A DNA stretch of 64,000 nt, taken from assembly GCA_023101725.1 (NCBI GenBank), contig JALJCO010013366.1, forward strand, positions 267,102 to 331,101, written 5' to 3'. Source of the DNA: Atherinomorus stipes. Lineage: Eukaryota > Chordata > Actinopteri > Atheriniformes > Atherinidae. This document shows positions 52,392-62,492 of the stretch, one piece after another. The notes beneath the pieces were generated by a model. The model had not been told where the DNA came from, did not search any database, and saw nothing but the letters and a program-made list of their open reading frames with translations. Each line of letters begins with the position of its first letter. Position 1 is the stretch's first letter. The translations under genes and the position numbers were made by a program.

Positions 52392-52480
52392 AATCAAATG
52401 AAACTTTATTTACAAAGCGCTTTTCATGCCATTAAAAGGCAACACTGTGCTTGACATAAAAACCAAATGCACATTAAAAT
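52392..52480 (+). repeat. Interspersed repeat fragment (similar to 1.8 kb)
   Basis: AAATGAAACTTTATTTACAA, AGCGCTTTTCAT and GTGCTTGACATAAAA are shared in style with 1,803-1,880. Confidence 0.45.
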
Positions 52481-52794
52481 GGAAACAGCCTTCACACATC
52501 CAAGTATAGAACACAAAAATATACACACACATACACCCCCCTACCAGCTCTATACATGACTCCCAATTCCTAATTTCCATCTCTTAACTGTGTAGGCATA
52601 AAAACACTAACAGTAAGAAACACAATGCAAAGTATTTACTTTGAAAAGCTACATAATATGTCTAACTAAATTTGAATTGGTGGTAAAAATCTGTAGTTCT
52701 TTTTTTAGAGGATACATTGCAGTTGTGTTAGGTTTCCAAGGCTTCTGTGATATTTTCTGTCTTGGCAGCAGCAGAGCAGGTTTTCTCCAGATTT

Positions 52795-53362
52795 ACAGGT
52801 AAAGTTTGGAGTTTTTTCCCTGAAAATAAATGCTAGACTTGTATGAGTGAAATCCGGCTCAATCCGCACCTTTGGGCCTTTCGTGTGGTGGCGAGTTTTG
52901 TTTGTAACTTCCCCTCTTTTGACTGTATTTAATCATTTCCCTTTGTTTTGATGTGTTTGCAGCGTTTCTGGGTGTAGATTTGCGTATTGTCTCCAGCCAA
53001 TGATGGAACTAAAGGCAAAGCGCTCTGTTGGCATATACTGGTTGGAGCAAACCTTTCTTTCAAAAAAAAAAAAAAAAAAAAAAAAACGTCAACTGGAGAC
53101 GACGCCAGATTCACTCGAGTTCTCGATAAAATGGCGGATGCAGCAAAGAAAAGGAAGTATTTTGTGGCGAAAAAAGCTTTTATATGGTGCACGCTTAAAA
53201 ACCATAGGTTAATATTGGTTTGGCTTTCACCCACTTCTGAACTTTGAAGGAGATGCTTGGGGCTGAAGAGTGAAGTGGCCATTAGCTTGAGGGGAGGGGC
53301 ACTCAGTTTGAATAGTGTTTACAGACAGAAACAGGGGAATACTTCAGACTCTACTTTTAAAG
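52795..53362 (+). mobile_element. MITE family D, copy 3
   Basis: It matches copy 1 through CCTGAAAATAAA, CGCACCTTTGGGCCTTT, CCAGCCAATGATGGAACTAA, AAATGGCGGATGCAGC and CATTAGCTTGAGGG. It ends AGACTCTACTTTTAAAG. A 25-base A run (53,062-53,086) is inserted. Frames of 70-117 codons here are not genes. Confidence 0.8.
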
Positions 53363-53444
53363 AATACATTTCAATGCAGTTGTCCAGATGAAACATATTT
53401 CATATAAACAGATGTTTAAACAGAGGTCTAATATTTAAATACAC

Positions 53445-53970
53445 ATGCAGTCATCCTCAAATTGAATTATACCCTCCCATTAAATAAGGAAAAAAAATCA
53501 GCTGTCAGTGAAATAAGTTGAAACTGAACAAAATAATGCATAGAAATTTTATGAAAATCATTAACTTTGAATTTTGGTTCAACAAAAATATTAAAAATAA
53601 ACAAAAAATAAAACAAGTTAACAAGCATGGGGCTCCTGAATTAAAATTTAGTTGAGCAACCCTTTGAGGGAATCACTGCAATAAAGTGTTTTCTGTTATG
53701 TTCAATAAGACTTCAGTGCCTGTTGACAGATATTTCAGTCCACTGTTCATGAGCAAGATCCTCTAATTTGTCTGGGACAGTTTTTTTTTTTTTTTTTTTT
53801 TTTTTTATTCTTTTAAACTACCATTCAAAAGCAACATTTGATTTCACTAAATTATAATTCAGTCTTTTTTTGTATTACTTTTTTAGTTTTTCATTTGAAT
53901 TACTATTGTGAATTTAGCATTTTCTTTAATTGGAGGGTATGAATAATTTTGAGGACAAATGTACATGATT
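53445..53970. mobile_element. Tc1/mariner-like MITE
   Basis: The left sub-terminal sequence CCTCAAATTGAATTATACCC and the inverted right sequence CCTCAAAATTATTCATACCC correspond, and both run into CCTCC.ATTAAA. A 26-base T run (53,781-53,806) lies inside. No transposase is present. A half copy is at 1,581-1,800. Confidence 0.65.
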
Positions 53971-54159
53971 TACTGCACACATGGTGTGTGGGAATATCAG
54001 TATGTTTAAAACCAAACTAGTTCAGCATTATTCCAAAAAGGATTTGACATTTTGTTCATTTTTAATACCGACAGGATATAATTTTCAATTGACCAAATGT
54101 TAAGTTCCACATCTCATGATCCACATCTTCCTGGTGTCTCAAGATGGTTTCTCCATCTA

Positions 54160-54558
54160 CAGTGGGGCAGAAAAGAATTTAGTCACCCACTGATTGTGCA
54201 AGTTCTCCTACTGAGAAAGACGAGAGCATAATCTTCATCATAGGCACACTTCAACTATGAGAGACGGAATGAGAAAAAAAAAATCCAGGAAATTACATTG
54301 TAGGATTTATTTGCAAATTATGGTAGGAAAAAATTATTTGGTCACCCAAAAACAAGCAAGATTTCTGGCTCTCACAGACCTGTAACTTCTTTAAGAAGCT
54401 CTTCTGTTCTCCACTTGTTACCTGTATTAATGGCACCTGTTTGAACTTATTTGTATAAAAGGCACCTGTCCACAGCCTCAAACAGCCAGACTCCAAACTC
54501 AACCATGGCCAAGACCAAAGAGCTGTCGATTGACACCAGGAAGGAAATTGTAGACCTG
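54160..54558 (+). mobile_element. Tc1-like transposon, 5' part, split by the LTR retrotransposon
   Basis: After a TA dinucleotide (54,158-54,159) the element begins CAGTGGGGCAGAAAAGAATT, followed by TAGTCACCCACTGATTGTGC and TTTGGTCACC. This is the untranslated leader style of a fish Tc1-like family. A transposase ATG follows at 54,505. The LTR retrotransposon interrupts at 54,559, so the remaining transposase and right TIR, if present, lie beyond the window. Confidence 0.85.
54505..54558 (+). pseudogene. Tc1-like transposase, first 18 codons
   Basis: ATG at 54,505 opens MAKTKELSIDTRKEIVDL, the N-terminus of a fish Tc1-like transposase: the start of its first helix-turn-helix DNA-binding region. 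The 18 codons end exactly where the LTR begins (TGTAAC). Downstream residues in the same frame come from the LTR. The insertion disrupts any activity of this copy. Confidence 0.85.
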
Positions 54559-56055
54559 TGTAACGCATCTGGGGCCAAAGCTTTAACGCTTGAGAGTTTG
54601 AACTGTAGATCTTGGGCAGCAAAGACTAATTCTCTATTATCAGGTTCAACACAATAATCAGGCCCAAAAGAACACAGTTTCACTTATAAAAAGTTACAAA
54701 GAAATCCGAAGGTGTCTAACTCTTATCAGTGTCTAGGTTTACTTAAAGGAGATTGGCAGCAGCAGCTCCACCATGAGAGCGTCAGGATTTCCAGCCTACA
54801 ATGAGCACCACACTCACTTAACAGGAAGATGACAATTTATTTAACATACAAACAAAAAGAAAGTTGTAACGAGAGAGAATTTCATCCCACAGTGTCAGTT
54901 TTTGTTATCGAAATTGTCCAAGAAAGGAACTGATGAAACAGCAACTCTTTCGTTTATGTTGCTCTGCCTAAACAGTTTCCATTGAGAATGTTCCTGTTTG
55001 TTTGGCCAAAAAAGAAAAGAAAAGACCTGAGCTCAGGGTTTAAAAGTGCACGTTGGGGCCCTTAAATCTATTCCTACCGCCTCTTAGAATGCAGTGGTGT
55101 CTAGCGGTATCGGCATCCAGCGGTATCGGCATCCAGCGGTATCGGCATCCAGCGGTATCAGCATCCAGCGGTATCGGCATCCAGCGGTATCAGCATCCAG
55201 CTCACTGAGGAGTTGACCTGCAGTAGTTCTTTTCCATCAGGCAATGACTCAGGTGAAGATCATCATGAGGAGTTTTCCAGTGGAACCGGATACCCCAGGA
55301 AAAACCAGCCTACACACAAGTGTGCAGGGGAATTAACCAACTTGTAGGTTTTTTCATCAAACTAATACAAAAGCTAATTTACAGTCATAAAAATCCACTT
55401 AAACAAAATAATCTCTCATATGGAAATGTAGCAGGAATAATTAATGCTTATGGAAAACAAACCGAACATATATACAGTTTAACCCGAAAAAAAGAAACCG
55501 TACCTGCGTACACTCGGTGGGAAAACTTACATCAGCCGCCATGTTAAGGCGCCACCCCTACTCAGCCGTTAGAAATCGGCAAGTCAATGTCTAACACCGC
55601 TAACACAAACTGAACAGATTTAGCTTCCTGCTACGTGATAAACATTCCAGGAGTTGATATAACTGATTGAGGCAGCATAGAAAAGTATGTAACATTTAGA
55701 AGAATATGTAGAGGAAGCTAACTCACCAGAGGGATCTGTGTAATGGCGACTACCTGTTGAATTCACTCAGCCTCGTGTGCATACGTTACATGGCTTCTCA
55801 CTCTAACAACACATTAAAACGTTTTTTAATTTCAAACATGGATTTTTCTTGCAACTTATCTACATTAACTCATCTTAACATACCAGACTTTCCGTAATGC
55901 GGACACGACAGCAACGTGCTTCTCACCCGTGAATCGAGAGGAAAAATGAGGGAAAGTTGTGACGCAGCAGCTCAGAGCACTCTGCGGCCTATGATGCGTT
56001 CACTGACCACCAAAAAATACGAAATTTCATATCCTAGCGAATAACCTGGGTTACA
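54559..56055 (-). repeat. 3' LTR (1,497 bp)
   Basis: It starts and ends TG...CA within TGTAAC / GTTACA. Compared with 62,493-64,000 I see no base substitution. Differences are one fewer 16-base minisatellite unit and four single-base indels, three in homopolymers. A minus-strand AATAAA at 54,836-54,841 is a candidate polyadenylation signal. Confidence 0.95.
55103..55198 (+). repeat. Minisatellite in 3' LTR, 6 units of 16 bases
   Basis: Unit AGCGGTATCGGCATCC, with some units carrying CAGCATCC instead of CGGCATCC. The other LTR has 7 units. Confidence 0.97.
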
Positions 56056-56068
56056 TTCTCCCCCTCTT
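56056..56068 (-). promoter_or_regulatory. Polypurine tract
   Basis: Minus strand AAGAGGGGGAGAA directly abuts the 3' LTR start TGTAAC. This is the position and composition expected for the plus-strand DNA primer of LTR retrotransposons. Confidence 0.9.
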
Positions 56069-56098
56069 AAGTACATGAGTCCCTTCATGGAATTCTAT

Positions 56099-58773
56099 CT
56101 AACAGGCAGGTGAGGGAAAGTGTTCCGAGAGGATTCGGTTGCAAAACTCTGACAAAAATGAGTTAAGAGCCAAAATTAAAGGTTCGCCTAACTCATCATA
56201 GGTTAATTTACGAGGCTGGCGTCTCTCTCTGCCAGAACGCCTCAATTCTACTGCCTCTGGTTCTGGATTTTCTTTGGCAAGACTAGTGCTGTTTCGACCC
56301 TCCACAGGTTCAGTTTGTTCAGGGATATCAATAACAACGAACTCTGGATGCTCATTAGAGGGGACGGGATGTGCAGCCACACCAATACCCTCAGAGTTTA
56401 ATGAAGGCTCAGGTGGAAGACAATGAATGGGTATCTCCTGACCGTGTGACCTCACTTGAGGGTCTGCCCTGGGCAAGTTAGAATGCACCTCACCAGTAGA
56501 AAACTGAGGTTCAGTGATAAGTCTTTCGGTCTGGATGAAAGGACCTCTGGTTATCACTTCTGGTACCACAAAATGTGGGTAGATTTCATCCACATCACTA
56601 TACACCCCATCTTCCAGACTGTCAAGGTCGTCAGAAATCTGTTCTTCTGTTTTGGTCCTGTTTCTCAAGTTTTTCATTTTTGGAGTCTGTTGAGAGCTGT
56701 GTTCTAACATCTCCTCTACAGGTAGGAAACCACACGGTAAGAGGAGGTCCCTATGCAAGGTGCGGTGTGGTCCGTCTCCTGACTCAGGTTTTACGACATA
56801 GACAGGACCATCACTGAATCGTTTAATCACAATGTAGATTTTTTGTTCCCACCTGTCCGCAAGTTTGTGTTTACCTCTTACGTTCATGTTTCTTACCAAA
56901 ACCCTGTCTCCTTCACACAGTTCTGCTACTCTTACCTTCTTGTCAAACCTAGTTTTGTTTTTTTCTCCGATCTTATGGGAGTTCTTTGCAGCTAGAGTGT
57001 AGCTTTCTTCCAGGCGTTGGCGGAGGTTTTTCACATACTCTGAGTGGGACTTGGGATTGGCAGTTTCTGGTTGGATACCTAAGACCAGGTCAATGGGTAG
57101 TCGGGGTTGTCTGCCAAACATTAGTTCGTACGGAGAGAAACCGGTCGTGTCATTTCTCGTGCAGTTGTACGCATGAGCTAGCGGTTTGACAAAGTCTCTC
57201 CAGTGATATTTATCCTTTTCTTCCAAAGTACCCAACATGTCCAAGAGCGTCCGGTTAAACCGTTCCACCGGATTTCCACGAGGGTGATAAGGAGTGGTAC
57301 GGATTTTGACTGTCCCCATCAACGCACACAACTCCTTGATTATCTGGGATTCAAAATCCCTTCCCTGATCAGTAAGTATGCGACTGGGGAACCCGTAGTG
57401 AACAATTAAGTTCTCCCACAGCGCTTTTGCAACGGTTCTCGACTTTTGATCCTTAGTTGGCACTGCCACAGCAAATTTAGTGAAGTGGTCAGTGATTACT
57501 AATATGTTTCGAATGTCTCGGTTGTCTGGCTCAAGTGATAAATAGTCCATACAGACGAGTTCAAGCGGGTAAGTTGCTACGATGTTTTCAAGAGGTGCTG
57601 CCCTTTGGGGCATCGCCTTCCTTCTGAAACAGCGTGGACACTGTTTGCATTTCTCCTCTACAAACTTTGCCATTCTTGGCCAGAAAAATCTGGCACGCGC
57701 AAGATGCAATGCTCGTTCAAAACCGAGATGTCCGACTTCATCATGTATTCCACGTAACGCTCTCTCTCTGAACTGTTGGGGTAGGACCAACTGCCATACT
57801 GTGTTGTCTTTGTCTGCCCACTTCCTGTACAACACTCCATCTCGCAGTTCAAGCTTTCTCCACTCTTTGAGGAGGAGCCTAACATCGAGAGGTTCAAGAT
57901 TTGTCTCTCTGAAACTGGGTCTCTGAGCTCTTTCAAAGAAAGTGATGACCCGTGAGATGACTGGATCACCTCTCTGAGCTTTGCACCAGTCAGAGCTTGT
58001 CATAGATGGTAGTGTGTCTTCTCCAAAAACGTCCGAAACTGCTGATGGATGGACAACAAGAGACTCTGCAACTAAGGGTTGTTCTGGGTCTGAGTAGTGC
58101 TCAGCCTTGGTCCCCACAAGATGGCGCTGACACAAAGCGGAGACCACCTCATGACTCATCTCTTTACTCACATCCAGGAGACGTCTTTTCATGTCATCGA
58201 TTCTGTCTCTCTCTTTGATGAAAGCTTCATCTTCAGCAGGAGGATCTTGTGGTCGTCGGGACAGCCCGTCTGCATCGCGGTTGGCATAACCAGCTCTGTA
58301 CTTAATGGTGAACTGGTAAGTAGACAGAGCAGCTAACCAGCGATGGCCTGCGGCATCTAACTTTGCAGAGGTTAGTACATATGTGAGGGGATTGTTATCC
58401 GTCACAATCGTAAAGTTAGAGCCATAAAGGTAACCATTAAATTTTTCACAAACTGCCCATTTTAAAGCTAGAAATTCGAGCTTGTGGGTGGGGTAGTTTC
58501 TCTCACTCTTAGAAAGTCCTCGGCTTGCATAAGCGACAACTCTCGGTTTCCCATTCTGCTCTTGGTAGAGCGCTGCACCTAACCCATCACGACAGGCATC
58601 AGTGTGAAGGATATACGGTAACTGCGGATCGGCGAAAGCAAGGACAGGCGCAGATGTCAGGGTTTCAATGAGAGTTTTGAATGCTTTCTCACATTCGGGT
58701 GTCCACTCTTCTCCAAAAGGTAGGTTAATGTTCGGAGGGGGTCTGGATGGTTCCCTGCGGTATACTTTACCTC
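56099..58773 (-). CDS. pol: Pol, C-terminal part: RNase H and integrase
   Basis: The open frame extends to 58,912 (937 codons), but the first 46 or so codons are out-of-frame readthrough; matching sequence starts near 58,773. In numbering of that 937-codon frame, RNase H has D105 (HTDA), E146, D172 (TDNNP) and D215 (ADGLSR). Integrase has an HHCC zinc site (H390, H395, C425, C428). Its catalytic triad is D456 (MDYL), D515 (LTDQG) and E550 (VERFNR), with 34 residues between the last two. A GPY/F-like module lies near 680-725 (LADRW, DGPVYVV, LHRDLL). A tail of about 210 acidic residues ends with the basic RRSGRERRQPRK, a type seen at the C-terminus of many retrotransposon Pol proteins. It would cut and join cDNA into host DNA. 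No env follows. Confidence 0.93.
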
Positions 58774-60678
58774 TCTTTTGGGCGGGTAATAACCGGCTGT
58801 AAGATTGTTTAGCGGCTTCGCAATCTTGGAGTATCCATTGACGAATCTCCGGTAATAACCGGCAAAGCCTAAGAAACATTTTAGCTCTTTCATGTTTGAA
58901 GGACGAGGCCACGTTTTCAAGGCAGAAACCTTGTCAGGATCCGTGTGAACTCCTTGGGCGTCAACCACATGACCCAGATATTTCACAGAGGGTCTAAAGA
59001 AGTGACATTTTTCTGGGGATAGCTTCAACCCAAAATCCTTTAAGCGATGTAACACTTTCATGAGCCTAACCTCATGTTCCTCTAAAGTGTCTGAAAAGAC
59101 GATGAGGTCATCCAGAAACACAAGTACTTCAGTCAGGTTCAGATCGCCAACGCATTTCTCCATCAGGCGTTGAAAAGTACTTGGAGCGTTTGTGACACCC
59201 TGGGGCAAGCGATTGAATTCATAGAACCCCAGAGGGCACACGAAGGCAGTTTTGGGTTTATCCTCCTCAGCCATTTCAACCTGGTAGTAACCAGATTTAA
59301 GGTCCATGACGGAGAACCATTTGGCACCGCTTAGGGCTGTAAAGGTTTCCTCGATGTTTGGGAGGGCATAAGCATCCTTAATGGTTCGTGCATTTAACTT
59401 CCGATAGTCAACGCATAACCTGATGGAACCGTCTTTTTTTCGTACCACAACTATCGGGGATGCATATGGGCTCTCTGATTCTCGGATTATTTTTGCATCA
59501 AGCAGTTCTTTAAGATGTTGTTTAACAGCTTCTCTGTCGTTTGGGTGAATGGGCCTTGGCCGTTCCTTAAAGGGTGTGTCATCTTTCAGCCGGATATGGT
59601 GCCTCACCATTGTGGTGTGACCCTGAGACAGATCACCAACTGCGAAAACTTCTGGGATAGACTCGAGTTTGGTGATGACACGCTCTTTCCATTCTGCTGA
59701 AATGGATGATCCATCAAGACAAAGTTTGAGTTTTCCAACATCTGGCTGGTCATTACAAGACACACTTGAATCAGGTGTCAAAGGCGAAATATGCTGAGCC
59801 GCACATACCTGGGCGACCACAGTTCCTGGTTGTAATGTGACGCTGTGACTACTCAAGTTCCGTAAGACAACTGGGATCTTGCTCTTAGCCTTATATGGAA
59901 TGTCCATCAAGGCTGGTTCGAGGAACAAATCTCCAGGTAGCCTTTGGTGTTCATGTGGCTCGAGGACAAAACTTAGGTTGGGAATGTTCTTTCTCAGTCT
60001 TACATTACCCATGACACAGCACCTTTGGTTGCCTGGAATGATGATTGGTACCTGTCCATGCAACTTCACTGGGCATGCAAGGCTGTCACCAACATGTGTG
60101 TGAGATAAGTGTTTAAGTACCTGCACTACACCCTCAGAGCACAATCTGTTAATGAAACCGGGACCATCACGTTCAAATAACTTATCATGGAGTCTCAACA
60201 ATGCATTTGTGCCAATCAAAAGAGGTGTGGTGCTGTTGAAGCGGCAGTCAGGCACAACAAGAGCCAAAACCACAAACTCCTCTTCTTTACCTGTAATGTT
60301 TTGAGGAAAGGTGATGCGGATCTCAACATAGCCAAGATAGGGGACATGCTGTCCACCTGCTCCTTCAATCTCAAGCAACGCTTGAATTGGCTGAATGGGG
60401 AAATGTGAAAGATTATTTCTGTGAAAAGACTCTGACATTGTAGTGACTTGTGAGCCACTGTCCATGATGGATTCACATCGCACATCTTCAACAAAAACAG
60501 AAACTGCACAACGAGGACCTATGAGACCGGGCGGCAAACCGGAACTGGAGTTAAAATCTTGAGTCACTGTCTGGGTCTTCGTTTTACTTTGAGTGCAGGC
60601 ATTCTGCTCAACTAAGTTGGGACTGATACCAACTTCAGCTCCTGGATGTCCCACTACAGGAGCTGCTACTAGTTTAAA
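58774..60678 (-). CDS. pol: Pol, N-terminal part: protease and reverse transcriptase
   Basis: Reached by -1 frameshift from gag; the first start-like codon downstream is GTG at 60,654, which need not be used. Numbering from there: retropepsin motif D65-S66-G67 (IMDSGSQV), with the second protease motif LLIGTNAL near 145-152. RT spans about 380-600, with VDYRKLN (415-421), first catalytic D451 (MDLKSGYYQ), LPQG (483-486) and the FLDD box with D515-D516. The GLKLSPEKC and LGFAGYYRRF thumb segments follow. The frame continues to 58,657, but after about residue 627, inside AAAAGAGAGG at 58,772-58,776, homology passes to the next frame as if one base were missing. As given, RT would be cut off from RNase H and integrase. 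Confidence 0.93.
60618..60678 (-). promoter_or_regulatory. -1 ribosomal frameshift signal at the gag-pol junction
   Basis: Minus strand: slippery heptamer T TTA AAC (60,672-60,678), read in gag frame as Leu-Asn, directly followed by the gag stop TAG (60,669-60,671). After a 6-base spacer (60,666-60,671) a perfect 9-bp stem forms (CAGCTCCTG at 60,657-60,665 with CAGGAGCTG at 60,636-60,644). The loop contains TGGGAC (60,648-60,653), complementary to GTCCCA (60,618-60,623) downstream, giving an H-type pseudoknot. Loops are 3, 3 and 12 bases. Slippage by -1 enters the pol frame exactly. The geometry matches known viral and PEG10/PNMA3-type signals. Confidence 0.9.
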
Positions 60679-61317
60679 GCAAAAGGGTCAGTAGCCTGTT
60701 GAGCTTGGAACCGGGTTTGCTTTTCTTTTAACGCGGCATTTTTCTGACGAACTAGTACCTGATTAGGTTCATTTGGGCAGCGGGCAGCAATATGGTTATC
60801 TTCGCCACACCTGAAACAAAACCACGCTCTTGGCATAGAAAGATTTTTAACAGGCTTCCTAGTACTGTCACTGCTAGTTGTTAAGCATCCTCTACCATCA
60901 TTGTCACTTCCTTTAGGAGGTTTTTGGTTCTGAGTGAGCTCCCTGAGTTGTTTGGATAGCTCATCAATCTTGTTTTCTAGTTTAGCAGTCTCATCCCTTC
61001 TCTGCTTCAGTATTTCACTTTGCTCACTGTCAAAAGGAGGATTCTTAGATTTCTGGCTCAGTTTCTCTACCTGCTTTGCAAGCTCATTCATCTTCTTTTC
61101 GAGTTTAGACATTTCGTTCTGCTTTGCACTTGGTGCTGGAGCAGGTTCATCCTCATAAAAAGGTGGATCAAAGATTGAGTGGACATGTGAAGCTGCTCTT
61201 GTAGTACCAAGGTGTTTTTTCATCCGGTCTAGCTTTGCAGATCTACGGTCCTCCTCTGTTCTCAACATGAGGAGTAGTTCTGAGAATGGTGGTGGACTGT
61301 CCTTTTTATTTTCTAAC
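60669..61317 (-). CDS. gag: Gag, C-terminal part: coiled coil and CCHC zinc knuckle
   Basis: The open frame from ATG 61,268 is 199 codons, but homology-like sequence extends upstream to the break near 61,317. Residues about 50-112 are a heptad-like, Lys/Glu-rich coiled-coil region (KLEKKMNELAKQVEKL, KLENKIDELSKQLREL). A single zinc knuckle C151-x2-C154-x4-H159-x4-C164 (CFRCGEDNHIAARC) marks the nucleocapsid, which binds the RNA genome. The final codons Ala-Leu-Asn-stop overlap the slippery heptamer. The segment is separated from the capsid part by one frame break. Confidence 0.9.
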
Positions 61318-61628
61318 TGAGGGCTATGATGAGGCTCTGATCCCAGCAGCCTCTGATGAACTGTTTGAGTAGGTGTTCATTTAAAGTTTTAGCTGAGACT
61401 CCCCCTCTAGAAATGGCCCTAGTAAGGAGACTATGGAGTCTACTCAAAAATGCTGAGGGTTTTTCTCCATTGTTCTGATTAGAGCTGAGAAATGCTGCGA
61501 ACAACTCTTCCCCATCCTCTATAACACCGAAAGCAGAATCAAGGTGACTGATGTAAGAACTGGGTGGAGAGCTCATACCAAGTAGCTTAACCACATCCGC
61601 CGCTGGACTGAGCAGACTTTCAAGTATC
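61318..61628 (-). CDS. gag: Gag, capsid C-terminal part (frame-broken)
   Basis: Open frame 61,313-61,594, or 61,628 if read from the upstream break. It encodes SHLDSAFGVIEDGEELFAAF, then RLHSLLTRAISRGG and LLKQFIRGCWDQSL. This fits the helical capsid C-terminal half of Ty3/gypsy and PNMA-type Gag (FIRG-C-W-D motif near the end). It ends at TAG 61,313. Homology seems to pass into the next frame at 61,316-61,321, consistent with one missing base. It continues the upstream frame after a similar break at about 61,627-61,630. Confidence 0.85.
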
Positions 61629-62403
61629 TTTCTAACCTTTGTGCATCGTCGAGGGAAGAGTCACTAAGAAGGAGGTCTACTTGAGCATGCCAAGTTTCAT
61701 AGTCTACTTCACCATTGGGTCTAGGAGTGCGGCCAGAAAAGGTGCGTAGTCTGGTTGGTGTTGACCCTGAAGTTGTTGATCCATTTCTGATAATGTGCTC
61801 GACAATTACTTTCTGGATCTGAGGTGGATTAACAAGACTGGAATCAACATTAATAGGGTTCACTACAGCACTGGCGGACAAGCCCTGGGCTTGTGGGTGT
61901 TCAGTAGATTCATCACAAATAATACTCTCAGTATCATGGAGGGATACGTCACCATCTTGAGCTGGTTGCAGCTTTGGGTCAAACATCTTAGGGTGGTGTT
62001 GAGTTTCCTGGACCTCATTCTGAATAATGCTCAAAAATCCTGCTTTACTTGCACCTCCAACGGTTTTGAGCTCTTCTAAGTACCTACGAGCAATCTCCCT
62101 GCCTACCTCTTCCTGTGCAACATCTCGAATGGTTCTAGCAGACCAAACAACTGCAGGATTACCAGGGCTCTGCAGTTCACCTAGAATCAGGGGATCGATT
62201 TTAGAAATGGCTTGTTCAGACGAGTATTCGATAAGGCATCTGCCCTCTGACTGGTTTGGTGCATCAGGAATCCGAACTACTTGAGAAACTTTACCATTAG
62301 TTGAAAACACTTCACTAATATCCTCAACTGTGCATGTCTCTTCTATGCCAGTCACATAAAGTGAGCGTTGGCCATCTACTTTGAAGCGGTTACAAAGGTC
62401 CAT
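61629..62403 (-). CDS. gag: Gag, N-terminal part: RRM-like region and start of PNMA-like capsid
   Basis: ATG at 62,403, only 89 bases from the LTR, as expected for a short leader. Open to 61,573 (276 codons), but the last 17 or so codons are out of frame. Residues 12-75 have RRM-like spacing: an RNP2-like SLYVTGI (14-20), VEDISEVFSTNGKV, and an RNP1-like GRCLIEY (54-60). A low-complexity linker (about 120-215) follows. LRTFSG (219-224) and GEVDYETW (231-238) then open a capsid region resembling PNMA proteins, which also carry an N-terminal RRM-like fold. This assignment rests on motif layout; a profile search would settle it. Confidence 0.85.
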
Positions 62404-62470
62404 GTTCAGCTAAATAAAAAACTGAAAAGTGGGTGTTGTGGGCTGGAAAGAAATGCTACTTGTTACCAAT

Positions 62471-62489
62471 CTCCTGGCTGGGCTCGCCA
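62471..62489 (-). promoter_or_regulatory. Primer-binding site, tRNA-Arg-like
   Basis: Minus strand, 3 bases after the LTR: TGGCGAGCCCAGCCAGGAG. Its complement ends in CTCGCCA and resembles the 3' end of vertebrate tRNA-Arg (ACG) plus CCA, as I remember it, with one extra G in the GGG run. First-strand cDNA synthesis would start here. Confidence 0.7.
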
Positions 62490-62492
62490 CTT

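Noticed and set aside
55103..55198. CRISPR-like direct repeats in the LTR
   Set aside because: The 16-base units are contiguous with no spacers and lie in a eukaryotic LTR, so this is a minisatellite.
58770..58912. A second programmed frameshift between RT and RNase H
   Set aside because: No heptamer of the X XXY YYZ form and no strong downstream stem were seen. The break behaves like the two gag breaks, as one missing base, so a lesion or sequence error is more likely.
58006..60408. Plus-strand frames opposite pol
   Set aside because: They are antisense shadows of the long minus-strand pol frames.
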